Assembly (NCBI GenBank): GCA_030374765.1
Contig: JARGXX010000080.1
Coordinates: forward strand, 992,001 to 1,056,000
Source of the DNA: Agarophyton chilense
Taxonomy: Eukaryota; Rhodophyta; Florideophyceae; Gracilariales; Gracilariaceae
Reading direction: 5' to 3'
Length of the DNA: 64,000 nucleotides
Each line of letters starts with the position of its first letter. Position 1 is the first letter of the stretch. Under the pieces are notes generated by a model. The model made no database searches, was not told the DNA's origin, and saw only the letters and a program-made list of their open reading frames with translations. Positions 42,518 through 53,568 of this stretch are shown here, piece after piece. The position numbers and the translations under genes were made by a program.

Positions 42518-44271
42518 ATGGCTCCGAAGCGTAAATCGAGAAGCGAGAACACTAGCGGGCGCGGTATAAAATCACGGCGGCATGGAGGGGATGCGGAGGG
42601 TGGAAGGGACAAGGGGCGTAGGCTCCATGGCGCGAGTGGAGAGAAGGGAGGCGTGCGCCTGAGAGGTAGATCAAGGCAAGATGGTGGGGAAGGAGAGGCG
42701 AGTGGGGGCAAAGGAAAGGCTGTTCGCGCAAAGGAGACAGTGACGGAGGAGAGTGCGGAGCAAATCACGTCGCGTACGGAGCAAATCACGTCGCCTACGG
42801 GAGAGATGGTGCGGAGCGGCGATGGAAAGAGGGATGGCGTGCGAAGCAGCGGCACGCGTGTACCTAGAAGTGGATTGCGGGGGAGGGCGAGAAGAGCTCC
42901 AGGGAGGACAAGGAGAGGGGATGCATCCGAACGGACTCTGAGTGCTGTACTCACGTCTTCAGCTGATGTGGAGCCGGTAAATCCATGCTCTTCACCTGAA
43001 GGAGGTGAAGAGATTCCGAATGAGATGATGAAGGGGCGTAAGGAGGGAGAGAGAATGATCGGAGAACGTGGATCCCGCCTCAGAGGCGTTGAAGAAGCAG
43101 GGGCATCGTTTACGGGTATGAGGGAAGAGGACGGTGATGATGAGATACAGAAAGGGAGAATAGAGAATAGCCGTGGTGGGGAGGGTAGAATAGGTGGACC
43201 TAGTAGTGGTCTAATCGCGGGCGCAAAAGTCGTTCGAGAGAGAACAGAAGGAGAGAGTGTTGGAGTTGCCGCGGGGGAACAGGCGGAAAGATGGGAGGGG
43301 GCGAACGTGGATTACGTGGAAGAAAGGAGAGAGCGTGCAAGGGAAAGAATGGGGAGTGTTCGAGTTACAGGAAGAAGAGCGATAGACGAAAGGGAAAGCA
43401 GAGAAGTGCATGTGAGTGAGGGGGGGAGAAGGGGTTTGCTGGAGGGAGAACACGTGGTTCAGGGGAGGAAGGCGATGGAAGAGCAGCAGTTCTTTCTCAT
43501 CAGGGAGAAGATGTCGAGCGTTTGCCACCGAGGAGAGGGGTGGGTTCGGGAGTTGAAGGTTTTGAGGTGAACGCAAGGCGAAGGACGCCGGAAGGTATAC
43601 CAGTAAGGAGAAACATTGTATTCACATGGAACAATGATAACGGGGAGAATGCGAATTTAAATGTCGTGGGGAACGCCGTCCGTATAGTGGAAGATGAAGC
43701 AAATGATGATGACATAGGTTTGTTGTCGCGGTCGATGCTAATTGAGAAGATGAATGTTTTGAAGGGACAAATGGGACGTATGAAGGAAGACAGCTACAGT
43801 GTGATGGTGAGTTTGAAAATGACCCAAACGGAGCTGGATCGGGCGAGGGAGGAAATGAAGCAGCAGAATGTGCTGATTGAGAGTTTGAGGGAGGCGTTGA
43901 AAGGTAGAATCGATGGGGAAGGGAGGGGGGAGGGAGGCGTGACGCGGCGACGAAAGTATGACATTGGAGTGCAGGAATGCTTTTATGGATTTGCACGTCT
44001 TTTGTATGATAGGATTCTTCATTATGCAAAACTGGAGGCATCGGAACTTTGTTTCGATACCGAGAATGTGGGTCGAAGCTGGAAGAATAGAAGTGAGGCG
44101 GTTGGGGAGAGTAGGGAGGAAAGTATTTTTGTGGTGGGAGAGAAGGAAATGGTTCCGAGATGTCCAATTGAGGTTGCATATGAGATGAGACCGTATACGC
44201 CGATGGCGGTGAGGATGAAGTTGGAGTGCTTGAGGATGGAGGTGCGGACGGAGTGGAAGGAACGGCGGTAG
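42518..44271 (+). CDS. Basic disordered protein with C-terminal coiled coil, one intron
   Basis: Start ATG 42,518 in the context ACCATGG. Exon 1 42,518-43,411 (298 codons) joins exon 2 43,504-44,271 through a 92-nt intron with donor GTGAGT and acceptor TTTCTCATCAG; the junction keeps the frame exactly, giving 553 residues with no stop. Residues 1-~300 are Arg/Gly/Glu/Ser-rich with several nuclear-localisation-like clusters (MAPKRKSRS). Residues ~360-430 form a coiled coil (MLIEKMNVLKGQMGRMKED, TQTELDRAREEMKQQNVLIE). No known family. It is the best-preserved gene of the element. Its end overlaps the transposase end tail-to-tail by about 250 bp. The intact intron shows the element is adapted to a splicing host. 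Confidence 0.65.
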
Positions 44272-45935
44272 TTTGTGGAGCTGATGGTAGTGAAGAGGTA
44301 TTCTGATCTGAGACGTTCGATGGCGGCGAGCTTGATGAGTTTGGAAACGCCGAGGTGGAAGTTGTGGAGGGGTTCGAAGGGGAAGATGTTGTATGAGGTG
44401 AGGAGGGGGGTGATGTTAAAAAGGGGTAGGACTCGAAGAGGGAGGGGTATTTTGCGAAGGAGAGGGAGTGGAGTGCTTGGAGAGCTTGTTCCTTGAAGTT
44501 GCGCGAGACTCTTGGCTTGCGGGCGAGGAGAGCTGCTTCGGAGTCCTTGAGGAGGGAGAAGTGTTTGTTGCGGGCTGCAAGGGTGAGGGGAAGAGATCGA
44601 GGGGGATGGGCGTGAGAGTGTTGGTGGAGTTGTGAGCGAGGGACAGAGCATCTGTGGCAGGGGTGCTGGGGGCGGGTGCCGTGGGAGATGGCGAGAATAT
44701 CCTTTGCCTCGGGAATGTCTTCGCAGTAGCTGGCGATAATGGGGTGGCATTGACGAAGAACGCCGTCTGCGTCGCGGAAGGGGAAACCGGGGAGGGCGGA
44801 AGAGAAGAGAGGTTGAAGGAGGGAGGAGATGGTCTGCTGTATGAGTTCCATTTTTGTTTGGCGGGGGATGGATGAGGAATGAGTGATGATATCTGCATCT
44901 GGAGAAGGAGTGATTGGGGTGAAGGAGGTGGGAAGATAGCCGAGGAGTGTGAGATTGTCGGAGATGCATTTGCGGCGAAAGGAGTCGGAGAAGTTGAGAA
45001 GGGTGATGTGGAGGGGATAGGAGGTGATGGAAGAAGATTTGAGAGAGGTAGAGGACTTGTCGGAGTAGATTTGGACGAGGCCGATGAAGGAGTCGATACC
45101 GGTGGAGTGAGGGAGATGCCGGACGATGTTATCTTTTGTGGACTGCATGATGGCGGTCTTGAGTGCGGGGACGACTTTTGAGCCGAGGGTGGCTGCCATG
45201 GGGTGTGCGAAGGCGGGGGAGCCGGAGGCGGATGTTTGGGAGATGGGGTGGAAAAAGGTGTTCTTGAAGTGTGCGAGGGCGAGCTGTTGTTTGAGGACAT
45301 GGATTGCGTCTTTCCGGAAGAGGGTTGCGGAGAAGCGTTTGTGGTGATCGAAGATGGTGGAGGGGGCGAAACCAATGGACGTGATTCTCTGGTGGAAAAG
45401 GTCTGCCTTGAGCTCGAGGCATTGCTTTGCGGAGGAGACTGAGTTCCGGAATGTTGATTCGGAGAAGTGGGGATCATTAAGGAGAGTGATGAGTTCGTCA
45501 GCCTTTCGTTGTCCAAGCTTGGAGGCGATGGAGGAGATGTATAGGACTATTTTCTCCAGGTGGGGGTTGTCGAGGGGGGGAGTGGAAGGAGGGAGGGGGG
45601 AGACAGCGAGAGAGGAGGGGGAACCGAGAGGGGCAGTGGCAACGTGGATGGCGTCCTGGGTGTAGAGGGAGAGAGAGAGCTGGTCTTGAAGACAGGAGTC
45701 ATGGTGTGCGAGAGGGACGTTGTCGGAAGGGCGATGTGAGGGAGGAGGATGAGGGGAGAGTTGGGAGGTGGACTTGTGGCGTTTTGTGCGGGGGGGGGAA
45801 TTTGGGTTCATTTCCGCCAGGGGAGAGGAAGCGCTTGTTGGCGGAGAGGCGATGAGGGCGTCTTCTCTGGTGCCGCTGGAGGGCGGGAATTTCTTGGGCG
45901 AAGAAGGAGCAACCGTTGAAGCAGCAGGAAGGCAT
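44022..45935 (-). pseudogene. Plavaka-like DDE transposase
   Basis: ATG at 45,935 in context CCACCATGC. A zinc-finger-like start, MPSCCFNGCSFFAQEIPALQ then RHQRRRPH, is followed by a helical region (LEKIVLYISSIASKLGQRKA). The core has LVQIYSDKSSTS (first catalytic Asp), YPLHITLLNFSDSFRRK, LLGYLPTSF, PIIASYCEDIPEAKDI and a CHRC zinc pair. Then comes FNITPLLTSYNIFPFEPLHN with LGVSKLIK. This is the order of Plavaka transposases. The frame changes twice, once at a G9 run (45,790-45,798) and once by the homopolymers at 44,405-44,426, and returns to the first frame; sequencing slips there are possible. The long C-terminal region usual for Plavaka is not clear. This protein defines the element as a cut-and-paste DNA transposon. 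Confidence 0.65.
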
Positions 45936-46427
45936 GGTGGGTGGAGGAGAGGTGGTGGGAAAGAAGTTGGTAGGGGGCGTAGACGGAGAGAGAGTATGGC
46001 GCACACAGGGAACGTGACAGGGGAGGGCGGTGGAGAATAATATAGAATGCAAGGCACGTGAGGTCTGCCAGGTCGGGCTGCGATTCTATTGCGATTGATA
46101 TGGATGGTACTAAATGTTCAATTTCTATTTTGAGGTCCATTTTGGGACCGGTTTTTTGTACTAATCTTTCAATCTAGAGCGCACAAAGATTGAGTCTGTT
46201 CCTGCACGACTTCTCTACTTTTACCTTTAAACTGCGGCGACAGAAAGATTCACGCTAGTTTTACCTCCATCAAAACTAGAAAAACTGCAGATATGTGCTA
46301 GTTTTCCTTCCCATACAAACTAGCACTAATGAACGAATGAAAATATTTTCGGAAATTAACACCTCCAAATTTGGATAAATTCACGGGTTTTTGCGTCATT
46401 TCAATTCGTCCTTTTTTGACCACTGAA
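45936..46427. other. Right subterminal region of the TIR element
   Basis: About 490 bp between the transposase start and the TIR. It holds GCTAGTTTT at ~46,254 and ~46,301 and the inverse AAACTAG at ~46,277, 46,317 and 46,426, candidate transposase-binding sites, and probably the transposase promoter. Confidence 0.6.
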
Positions 46428-46448
46428 CTAGCATTCCGAGAACACTGA
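46428..46448 (-). repeat. Right terminal inverted repeat
   Basis: Reverse complement of 36,975-36,995 with one mismatch. Confidence 0.8.
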
Positions 46449-46471
46449 AGATCGGCTCGGACAAGTATTTA

Positions 46472-49400
46472 TTGACCCGCCGCCTGACAGTTCTTGATAC
46501 AGGCGCCGGACCGAACTTTATTCGAATACCCGAAGTAGGTCCCACCGATCAGGAACAAATTCGTTACGGTCGGTTGCCGGATATCCGAGATGTTAATAGT
46601 AATGCAGTGAGAACACTTGGAAAAGTGAAGTTGCTCGGTCGACCCGGATATTATTTAGTGAAGGTGACGTTTATTGTCTGCAAGTCACTGGCCGCACCAG
46701 TTGTTATTGGGTGTGATTACTGTGAGAGATTTGTCGAAGCAATCCGCACTCGGAGTCGACTAATTAAATTAGACGATGGCTCGACAGTTCCTATAGTGAG
46801 AAGACCACTAAGCAGAGTCCCTACAGCCGCTCCAATTCCAACCTCAATGGAATACGATTTGGCTCGTGTTTGTACATCACCAAAGATTCGTGTGTCGAAA
46901 CATACAGTGTCAAAGGCTCAGTCCCAAACATTGGTACAAGTGCAAAAACAACTACACGGTCTCACGATAATCCAACCTAATGCAGCTATGTACGATCATC
47001 GAGGACTTCTCGCAGCGAATGGAATTGCCCAAGTTGAAACGGACAAACCCTTCCGAATACTTAGTAGTAACTTGACCGATAATGACTATCATTTACCTAA
47101 GAATCAGATCGTTGGAGCTGCACTGCCGCACCCAACTGCTGTGGTTCCGACTCATGTCTCTACCGCAGAAGTGCTAGGGTTTTATGATGTGTCATACGAA
47201 TCAACTGGCGCAAATGAAAGTCCCAGAGAACAGTTGCAAACGACAGAAGAACAAAAAGACCCAGACAAGCTGGTAGAAGAACTAGTTCTCGAGAATGTTC
47301 CCGAAGGATATAAGGAAAAAATCAAACAAATGTTGAAAAAGCATGCCTCTATGTGGACTGGAAAACCAGGAGAGATCTCCGCTACAGGACATCATATTGA
47401 TGTTATTCCGGGATCTCGTCTCATTCCTCAGCCACCTTACAGAGCAGGACCGCGAACTCGTCAGATCAAGGAGGACAATGTTGCCAAGATGCTCGAATCA
47501 GGAGTAATACAAGCAGCAAAATCTGCTTGGGCTTCACCTATGGTGTTAGTCCCAAAACCTGATGGTTCTTTACGATTCTGAGTCGACTACCGGAAACTCA
47601 ACAGAGTTACAGTATGGGATACCTATCCACTGCCTCGCATGGACGATTTTATAGACAGCTTAGGCAATGGGAACTTGTTCAACACGCTTGACGGCAACAC
47701 TGGCTATTGGCAGGTTCCTGTAGCCGAAAAAGATCAGGATAAGACTGCATTTGTGTCACACGCTGGTCTATACCATTTCAAGCGGATGCCCTTTGGACTC
47801 CCCAATGCTCCAGCAACTTTCCAGCGCGCCCTAGACATATCTCTCTGGAAGTATAAACGGAAAACCTGTCATGTCTATTTGGACGATATCATTGTCTTCT
47901 CTCAAGATATAGGAAGTCATATGCGACATGTGGAGGAGATACTCAAAGCGTTGAAGACAGCAGGTATAACTTTGAAGTTCAAAAAACGCGAATGGTTCGC
48001 TAATACGGTAAAGTATTTGGGCCATATAATGAGGCCTTGTCAGCTTGCAATTCACGAAGCTCAGACAGCGGCAATCCGTGAATCGCAACCACCGTCCACA
48101 CAGACACAATTGCGATCTTTCCTTGGATTATGTAACGTCCACAGACGGTTCATACCGCGCTACTCGCACATTGCAGCTCCATTGAACGCATTTTTGAGTG
48201 AAGGACAGCCTCTTAAGCTCGAGGAATTCGGACCCGCCGAACACGAAGCCTTCAAGACTTCGAAGACAAAACTCGCCACAGCCCCAATCTTGGCATTACC
48301 CAAACCTAACCTACCATATTCTTTGGATATCGACTCCAGTGAGTATCAGGTAGGGTGCGCCCTTTTTCAGACTCATCTGGACGGTCAAAAGAAACCAATC
48401 GGTTACTGGTCAAGAACGCTGAACACTGCAGAGAAGAATTACTTCGTAACAGAAAAGGAAAGCCTTGCGGTAGTGTGGTCGCTGACTACTTTACGACCTT
48501 ATCTCCAGGGAGAAACGATTAACATCCCTACAGATCATTCATCCCTACGATGGTTATTATCAATAACAGACTCCTCAGGGAGATTAACATATTGGCTCTT
48601 ACACCTATCTGAACTCGATTTCGAAGTCAAATATAAGAAGGAACTTGCTAACATAAAAGCCGACGCTTTATCGCGATTGGAAACTTTAGAGGAAACCAAA
48701 GGAGAAATCGATGAAGATTTACAGTGTCTCGCAATGGAGATGAATAACGATGAAACGAAACTTGAAGATCAAGAAGATGAAGGGGATTAATCCCAATCGG
48801 ACCCTCTGATGGCAACCCATGGAACTGAATCTTTTGATCAACTGGAGTGTATCTCGATCACTGAGCTCCTCAAGGAGCAACTCACAGATATCTACTGTAC
48901 AGCGATACGCTCTCGTCTGAACGGGGGGGGAGGAGTTGCCCTTTTCGCTCGATTCACGAGGTATATAGCTCAGAAATGTCGAGAAGCATGATCAGATCGT
49001 GGTTCCACACGCTTTGAAGAGTCGTGTACTCTACTTGGCCCATTATGCGAAGCTATCTGGACACCCAGGAGGAACAAAGTTGTTTATGACACTAAGAAGG
49101 GACTTCCATTGGCCAACGTTGGCAATGGACTGCCATGCTACCGTAAACCTATGCCGAACGTGGGCGATGAATTGCGTGAAACTATATAAGAAGAGGAAAA
49201 AGACGACCGTATTCCCGGCGAAGGCGCCTCTACAATTCGTCAGCATCGACATACTTGCAGAGATAATTCGTTCCAATCAAGGATATCGCTACCTACTGGT
49301 AATTACGGATCGATAATCAAAACTTGTACAGACTGCACCGTTGAAGAGGATAACCACCTCGGTAATAGCTCAGGCTCTCATAAAACACTGGGTGTATGTG

Positions 49401-49682
49401 TACGAACCGCCGGAAGTGCTGCTATCAGATATTGGAAAACAGTTTGTCGCTGAGTTCTTTCAGAACGTATGCCGAATATTAGGAATCAAGAAAGTGTTTA
49501 TCACGACCCATCATCTACAGTGTAATGGTGAGTTGGAACGCTACAACCGTACTGTATTAGCCGCTCTTTGGCATTTCATCGCGGATCACCCAAAGGCGTG
49601 GGACGTGTTCACAGGCACACTCTGTTATGCGTACAACATGCAATTGCATACGTCTATCAAGGCGGCTTCTTTTGATCTCTAG
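46472..49682 (+). pseudogene. Gyp2 pol: protease, RT, RNase H, integrase
   Basis: Protease LTVLDTGAGPNFI at the start; RT with SAWASPMVLVPKPDG, YPLPRMDDFIDSLG, FKRMPFGLPNAPATFQ and VYLDDIIVFS; RNase H (LDIDSSEYQVGCALF, EKESLAVVWSL, DHSSLRWLL, NIKADALSRL); integrase with a zinc-binding part at ~49.0-49.2 kb and a core (FVSIDILAEI, LERYNRTVLAALW). Matches Gyp1 pol in protease and RT. The pol frames are broken; residual C-terminal integrase sequence runs to about 50.7 kb. Confidence 0.88.
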
Positions 49683-50744
49683 ATATCACGTAGCCCACCG
49701 TCACTGCCTGTGAAGTTGGATGAAGTTGCGGAAGACAAACCGACACCGACGAAGAATTATCTGAGGTGAAGAAACGACCTGAAGTTAAGAACAGAGCAGG
49801 CGGCTCGGAAATTGGCAAGAACACAAGCGCGTTACAAACATAACCCCGACGCTTGACGTCGAAGACAGTTTTCAGATCTCAGGGTAGGAGGATACGCGTT
49901 TGTTCGCATGGAACGACTTGAAAAGCAGGATGGACCACGTCACAAACTGCTACCGGTAGCATACGGACCTTTCAAGGTAATGGAGCTCACCGATGATACG
50001 GTAGCCTTGAAGACAGGAGAGGACGTTTAACGATTTTCGAGCGATCGTGTTGAAACCGCACCAGAAAACCCGAAACTTCAGGAAACTGAGAAAGAAATCG
50101 CTGTTTATCAGCAGGAACGGGAACTACCTGTCGAATCAGAAGATCCGTCTGCCGTAGCACACGGCGCTGACACGGCTCGTGATCTCCCGCTGCGCGGCAG
50201 TACAGTTGCATCCAACGGAAATTCTCCGAAATTTTTGAATAAGCCCAGTGGCAAGAGCCAGCACTCTGGTACGACCACAGTACCTGAAGACACGAAAGAT
50301 GTTTTCAAATTCGGTCCAATTAGATCCGGCCCAGAAGCGGCTGCACACACGCCATAACCCATTCAAGTTGAACCGTCATGTTGAACGCCACTTGCTGAGC
50401 GATCGCGCTTGGCCGCCGACCAAAGAGATGAATGCGAAGATGAAGCTAAACCTTAATGAGTGGTGGATGCACCTCCGGCCGAACTCTCGGTGAAGAAGCC
50501 CAGTTTGGCTCAGGCCCCTAAGAAGGACAGAGAGAACACACAGCTTGAAGAAAAACGGGTTACCGTAGACCCGACGACTGTGCAGTTAGACGCCGAGAAC
50601 CACGCTACAATGGCATCAAAAAACCCTCAACTGTCCGAACAGCCTACGTGTGAAGGAGGGATGATAGCGGTTGAGCTCTGTAAGCCGCCGGGCCCCGAAG
50701 GATCTCGCAGGTGAAAGGTGTACGGGTCGACCTCAGGTGGACTC

Positions 50745-51065
50745 ATGTAGATTATTATTATTTTTAATTAGTGTAATAGATTAGCACTACAGTGCCAGGG
50801 AGATCTCAGCGCCTCGCCAGTATTACTTACTTGGCTCGAGTGACGCTTCTCTCTTAGAGTACAGGAGGCACCGTTAGGATACTAAATAACCCCCTTCGGT
50901 ACATTAGTTCCACCCTTTGGTCTTAAAGCCATCGTTTCCGTAGCTCCAACCTGTAGGACTACGCAGTAAACGCCAGCCCATTGCACCAAGTACTCTGGGA
51001 GTGCCGCCGTCAAGGATTCGAACCTTAGGACCCTCTCTACCACGCTACCACCGGTCGAGGCACGT
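50745..51065 (-). mobile_element. tRNA-derived SINE-like element
   Basis: On the minus strand the head reads TAGCGTGGTAGAG (A-box-like), then about 12 nt later GGTTCGAATCC (perfect B box), as in a tRNA lacking its anticodon arm. The body extends ~250 bp and ends in an AT-rich tail (AATTAAAAATAATAATAAT at ~50,750-50,770). It lies between the integrase end and the chromodomain of Gyp2. No target duplication is clear. It could instead be a degenerate tRNA pseudogene. Confidence 0.5.
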
Positions 51066-51083
51066 ACGCTGACCCAACAGTCA

Positions 51084-51500
51084 TTGCGTCACACTACGCA
51101 GGTTCAACCTGAAGATATAGGGAGTTCCCGAGCGCTCTTTCGGGAGGTTCAAAGAAACGAAAACGTTGGCATATTCTGTCAGGATTCAACGCGTTCGTTT
51201 GTCAGACGGTATAAGCAGGTGAACCGTAACCTGGCGCCATCTGCAGAAACGTTGAGAAATGCCCAGGAATACGTCATGGATCGCATCATCGATCACGACG
51301 AAGACAAAGACACCCACAGACTACTGTATTGTATCTGTTGGTACGGTTTTCCTCCGGAAGCGGATACGTGGGAGCCTATACCTCATCTCCCGCTGTCACA
51401 GGTTGTGCGTTATCATTGTCGCAGTCGACTACCACTCTCTGCAGAGATCCTCACCGGGATGGTGAGCTTTCTAGAGGCGATTTCGCGGAGTGACTGCTAA
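51084..51500 (+). pseudogene. Gyp2 chromodomain
   Basis: AQEYVMDRIIDHDEDKDTH followed by W.GF.PEADTWEPIPHLP, matching the chromodomain at the end of Gyp1 pol (YVLDRIVGH, EWDTPEPIEHLP). Part of a broken pol. Confidence 0.8.
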
Positions 51501-51658
51501 ACCCCTTTCCATTCCGAAGAAGGATGTGATAGAAGAAGACGAGGAGACTCGAGAAGAAGAAGAAGAAGTACCTAGAGAAACGTAAAGTCACGGCGACAGA
51601 AGAACTTGGTTTATGTTATCGCTTCAAGGGTATTGACGACATTTAACGGTCAACGTAC

Positions 51659-53230
51659 TTACCCGCAGGTATGATTATTCAGCATAGCGGTAAGATCAGC
51701 ACCATCGCCTTGCAGCTCTGTTTCGGGGAAACCCGCGTCTAAGAGGAATTGTCTCAACGGTGCCAAAAAGGAATACTCCGCATCTCTGAGTTGTTGGGCG
51801 AACCCATGATGGTATCCCATCGACGCGTTGACACCCGTTGTCGTAGCCGTTGGTGGCGAAGCAGCCGTCACAGGCGCAGTACCGGATAGTTCGGGTTCAT
51901 CCTCGAAATCGAGTTCTGCATCAGCACCTGGAGCTTCTTCATACTCCTGATCTGCAAACTCAGTAGGTGTGGACTCGTACAAATATCCAGTACGCTGAGT
52001 TGGAGGGCACTCCTTTGGATTCGCACGAAGGTCACGAGCCTGATTAGATGTGATTATCTGGCTGGTCCAGGGATTGTACCATACAAAATATCCAGCATTA
52101 GCTGTGCGTCCCGGCGAATGATCTCGGTGGCGCACCCTTGTGCCTCTAGTTGATTGCTCCAATGGAACCCCATGCCAGTCAATACTGTCGATCAAGTCTA
52201 CCAAGAGTAGGAACTCGTCATAGTTGGCACGGGACCCCAACACAAGGGAAAGATCGAGTTGTCTCGCATATATCCGCGCTGTTGGCGACATGTACCAAAC
52301 CCGATAGGTATCCTTTGAATCCCAGAAGATATACGTTGCCATCTTGGCAATGATCTCGGAGAACACGACCGTCCAGTATCCCGAGAACGGGTCGTTGATC
52401 AACGCGGAACCGATATAGGTTATGGGAGGAGGAAGCTCCACCGGACCTCCCCGAGGGCTCTCGATATCCGCCCAGTGTTCTGGCAGCGCGACAAACCGTC
52501 CGATGCGAGCATTCCACCTAATTAGATCAATATGGATCAGTTGGTATGGAACCAGGTACCCCAATCGGGGTCTCGTATGTCGTTCCCAACGAGGATAATC
52601 CCAATAAAGAATATCTCTCACGTGGATGAAGCGGAAGTCCGCACGGAGCAAGGGCGGGCGGAAGCAGAGTGCCGAGTTGCGTACATCGCGTAAACCGCGC
52701 CAATTGTCGAAGTCGACTTCGTATAAGGTCTCGATGTACGAGTATCCTTCGCCATTCGTGCGAGCCATCTAGAGATCCAGATTCTAGTCTCCAGTGAGGA
52801 CGACTGTGCTGATGAACCGGTGCAGACGCTGGTATATCAGCTTGGTGAACCGAGTTCGGGCTTCGTCCATACTTTCTTTGGTATACCGGGCAATCGCGTT
52901 ATCTGGCAAAGCACAGTGAGTAAATTAATCGTGGCTACGGATAGCCGCATACGGAAGGCCATCGGGAAGGTAACCGCTGAAGATGTATCGGTTGATCAAC
53001 GCGTCGTGGCGAAGAACTACTGGGTCAAACCAGGGAGCCTGCGCGAAGAGGTCAGCATCGTTGAGAGGGTCTCGTCCCACGAAGTCCGCGGAATGTGGAT
53101 AGCTGCGTTGAGCCCGAAGAGACAGCGCTCGAATGATCCCAGCGGAGGATACATAAGCCGCATTCGACAGCACACCTGAAGCCGAAGGCTGTAAGGGAAA
53201 GGAGTGGAAACCCACGCGAGGAGACCGCAT
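51659..53230 (-). pseudogene. Antisense ORF of Gyp2, homologous to that of Gyp1
   Basis: A 369-codon open frame (52,768-51,659) on the strand opposite to pol, homologous to the Gyp1 antisense protein from about its residue 200 onward, including the acidic tail. Further homologous sequence upstream (to ~53,230) includes SADFVGRDP and APWFDP (Gyp1: YDAFVGANP, APWFHP), so the ORF was once longer; this copy is broken. Its position between chromodomain and 3' LTR equals that in Gyp1. Confidence 0.75.
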
Positions 53231-53451
53231 TGATCAGAAAGGCGAAGGCGCAGCAGCTTGCGAATCGAAGCCACTGCTGGCGTAAGAACCCTCGGAGGGT
53301 ACGCCTACGTTGTTGGAGTTGTGCGGCGCGCATGGGTTCATCGCTGAGCAAGTCGAAACAGATGGTACTTTCGTGGAGACGAGGAAATTTCGGAATGCCG
53401 ATGCATGCTCCGGTAAATAAAGACGTCTTGCATCGCCGGTGCATTGGGCTT

Positions 53452-53463
53452 AGCGGGGGGATG
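53452..53463 (+). other. Gyp2 polypurine tract
   Basis: A purine-rich run with GCGGGGGGATG directly before the 3' LTR start TGTAGTAT. Confidence 0.6.
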
Positions 53464-53568
53464 TGTAGTATTCTGCACTATCGGAATGCCGATGGAAGAT
53501 TTTTTTGACTAAGTATAATGATACTCATAAGTCAGTGTAACGGCTAGGATGAAGTTATGAAGCGGCAC

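Larger units (their letters stand above)
36975..46448. mobile_element. 9.5-kb TIR DNA transposon, Plavaka-like, with methyltransferase-SET and dioxygenase cargo
   Basis: Inserted at the gag-pol junction of Gyp2. TIRs of about 21 bp (TCTGTGTTCTCGGAATGCTAG on the left; the right end differs at one base). Flanks ACATCG (36,969-36,974) and AGATCG (46,449-46,454) look like a 6-bp target duplication with one change. Many CTAGTTTT-type subterminal copies lie inside both ends. Gene order: coiled-coil protein (-), dioxygenase-like (-), methyltransferase-SET (+), basic coiled-coil protein with one intron (+), transposase (-). I know no described family with this exact gene set. KDZ elements in fungi and algae carrying TET/JBP oxygenases are a functional parallel, not a proven relative. 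Confidence 0.8.

Noticed and set aside
44416-45516. 366-codon minus-strand ORF within the transposase
   Set aside because: Ser/Pro/Thr-rich off-frame reading; the conserved transposase motifs are in the other two minus frames.
36975-46448. Polinton or other capsid-bearing element as the explanation of the large insertion
   Set aside because: No DNA polymerase B, capsid, packaging ATPase or retroviral-type integrase is recognisable, and the termini and the transposase fit a plain DNA transposon.
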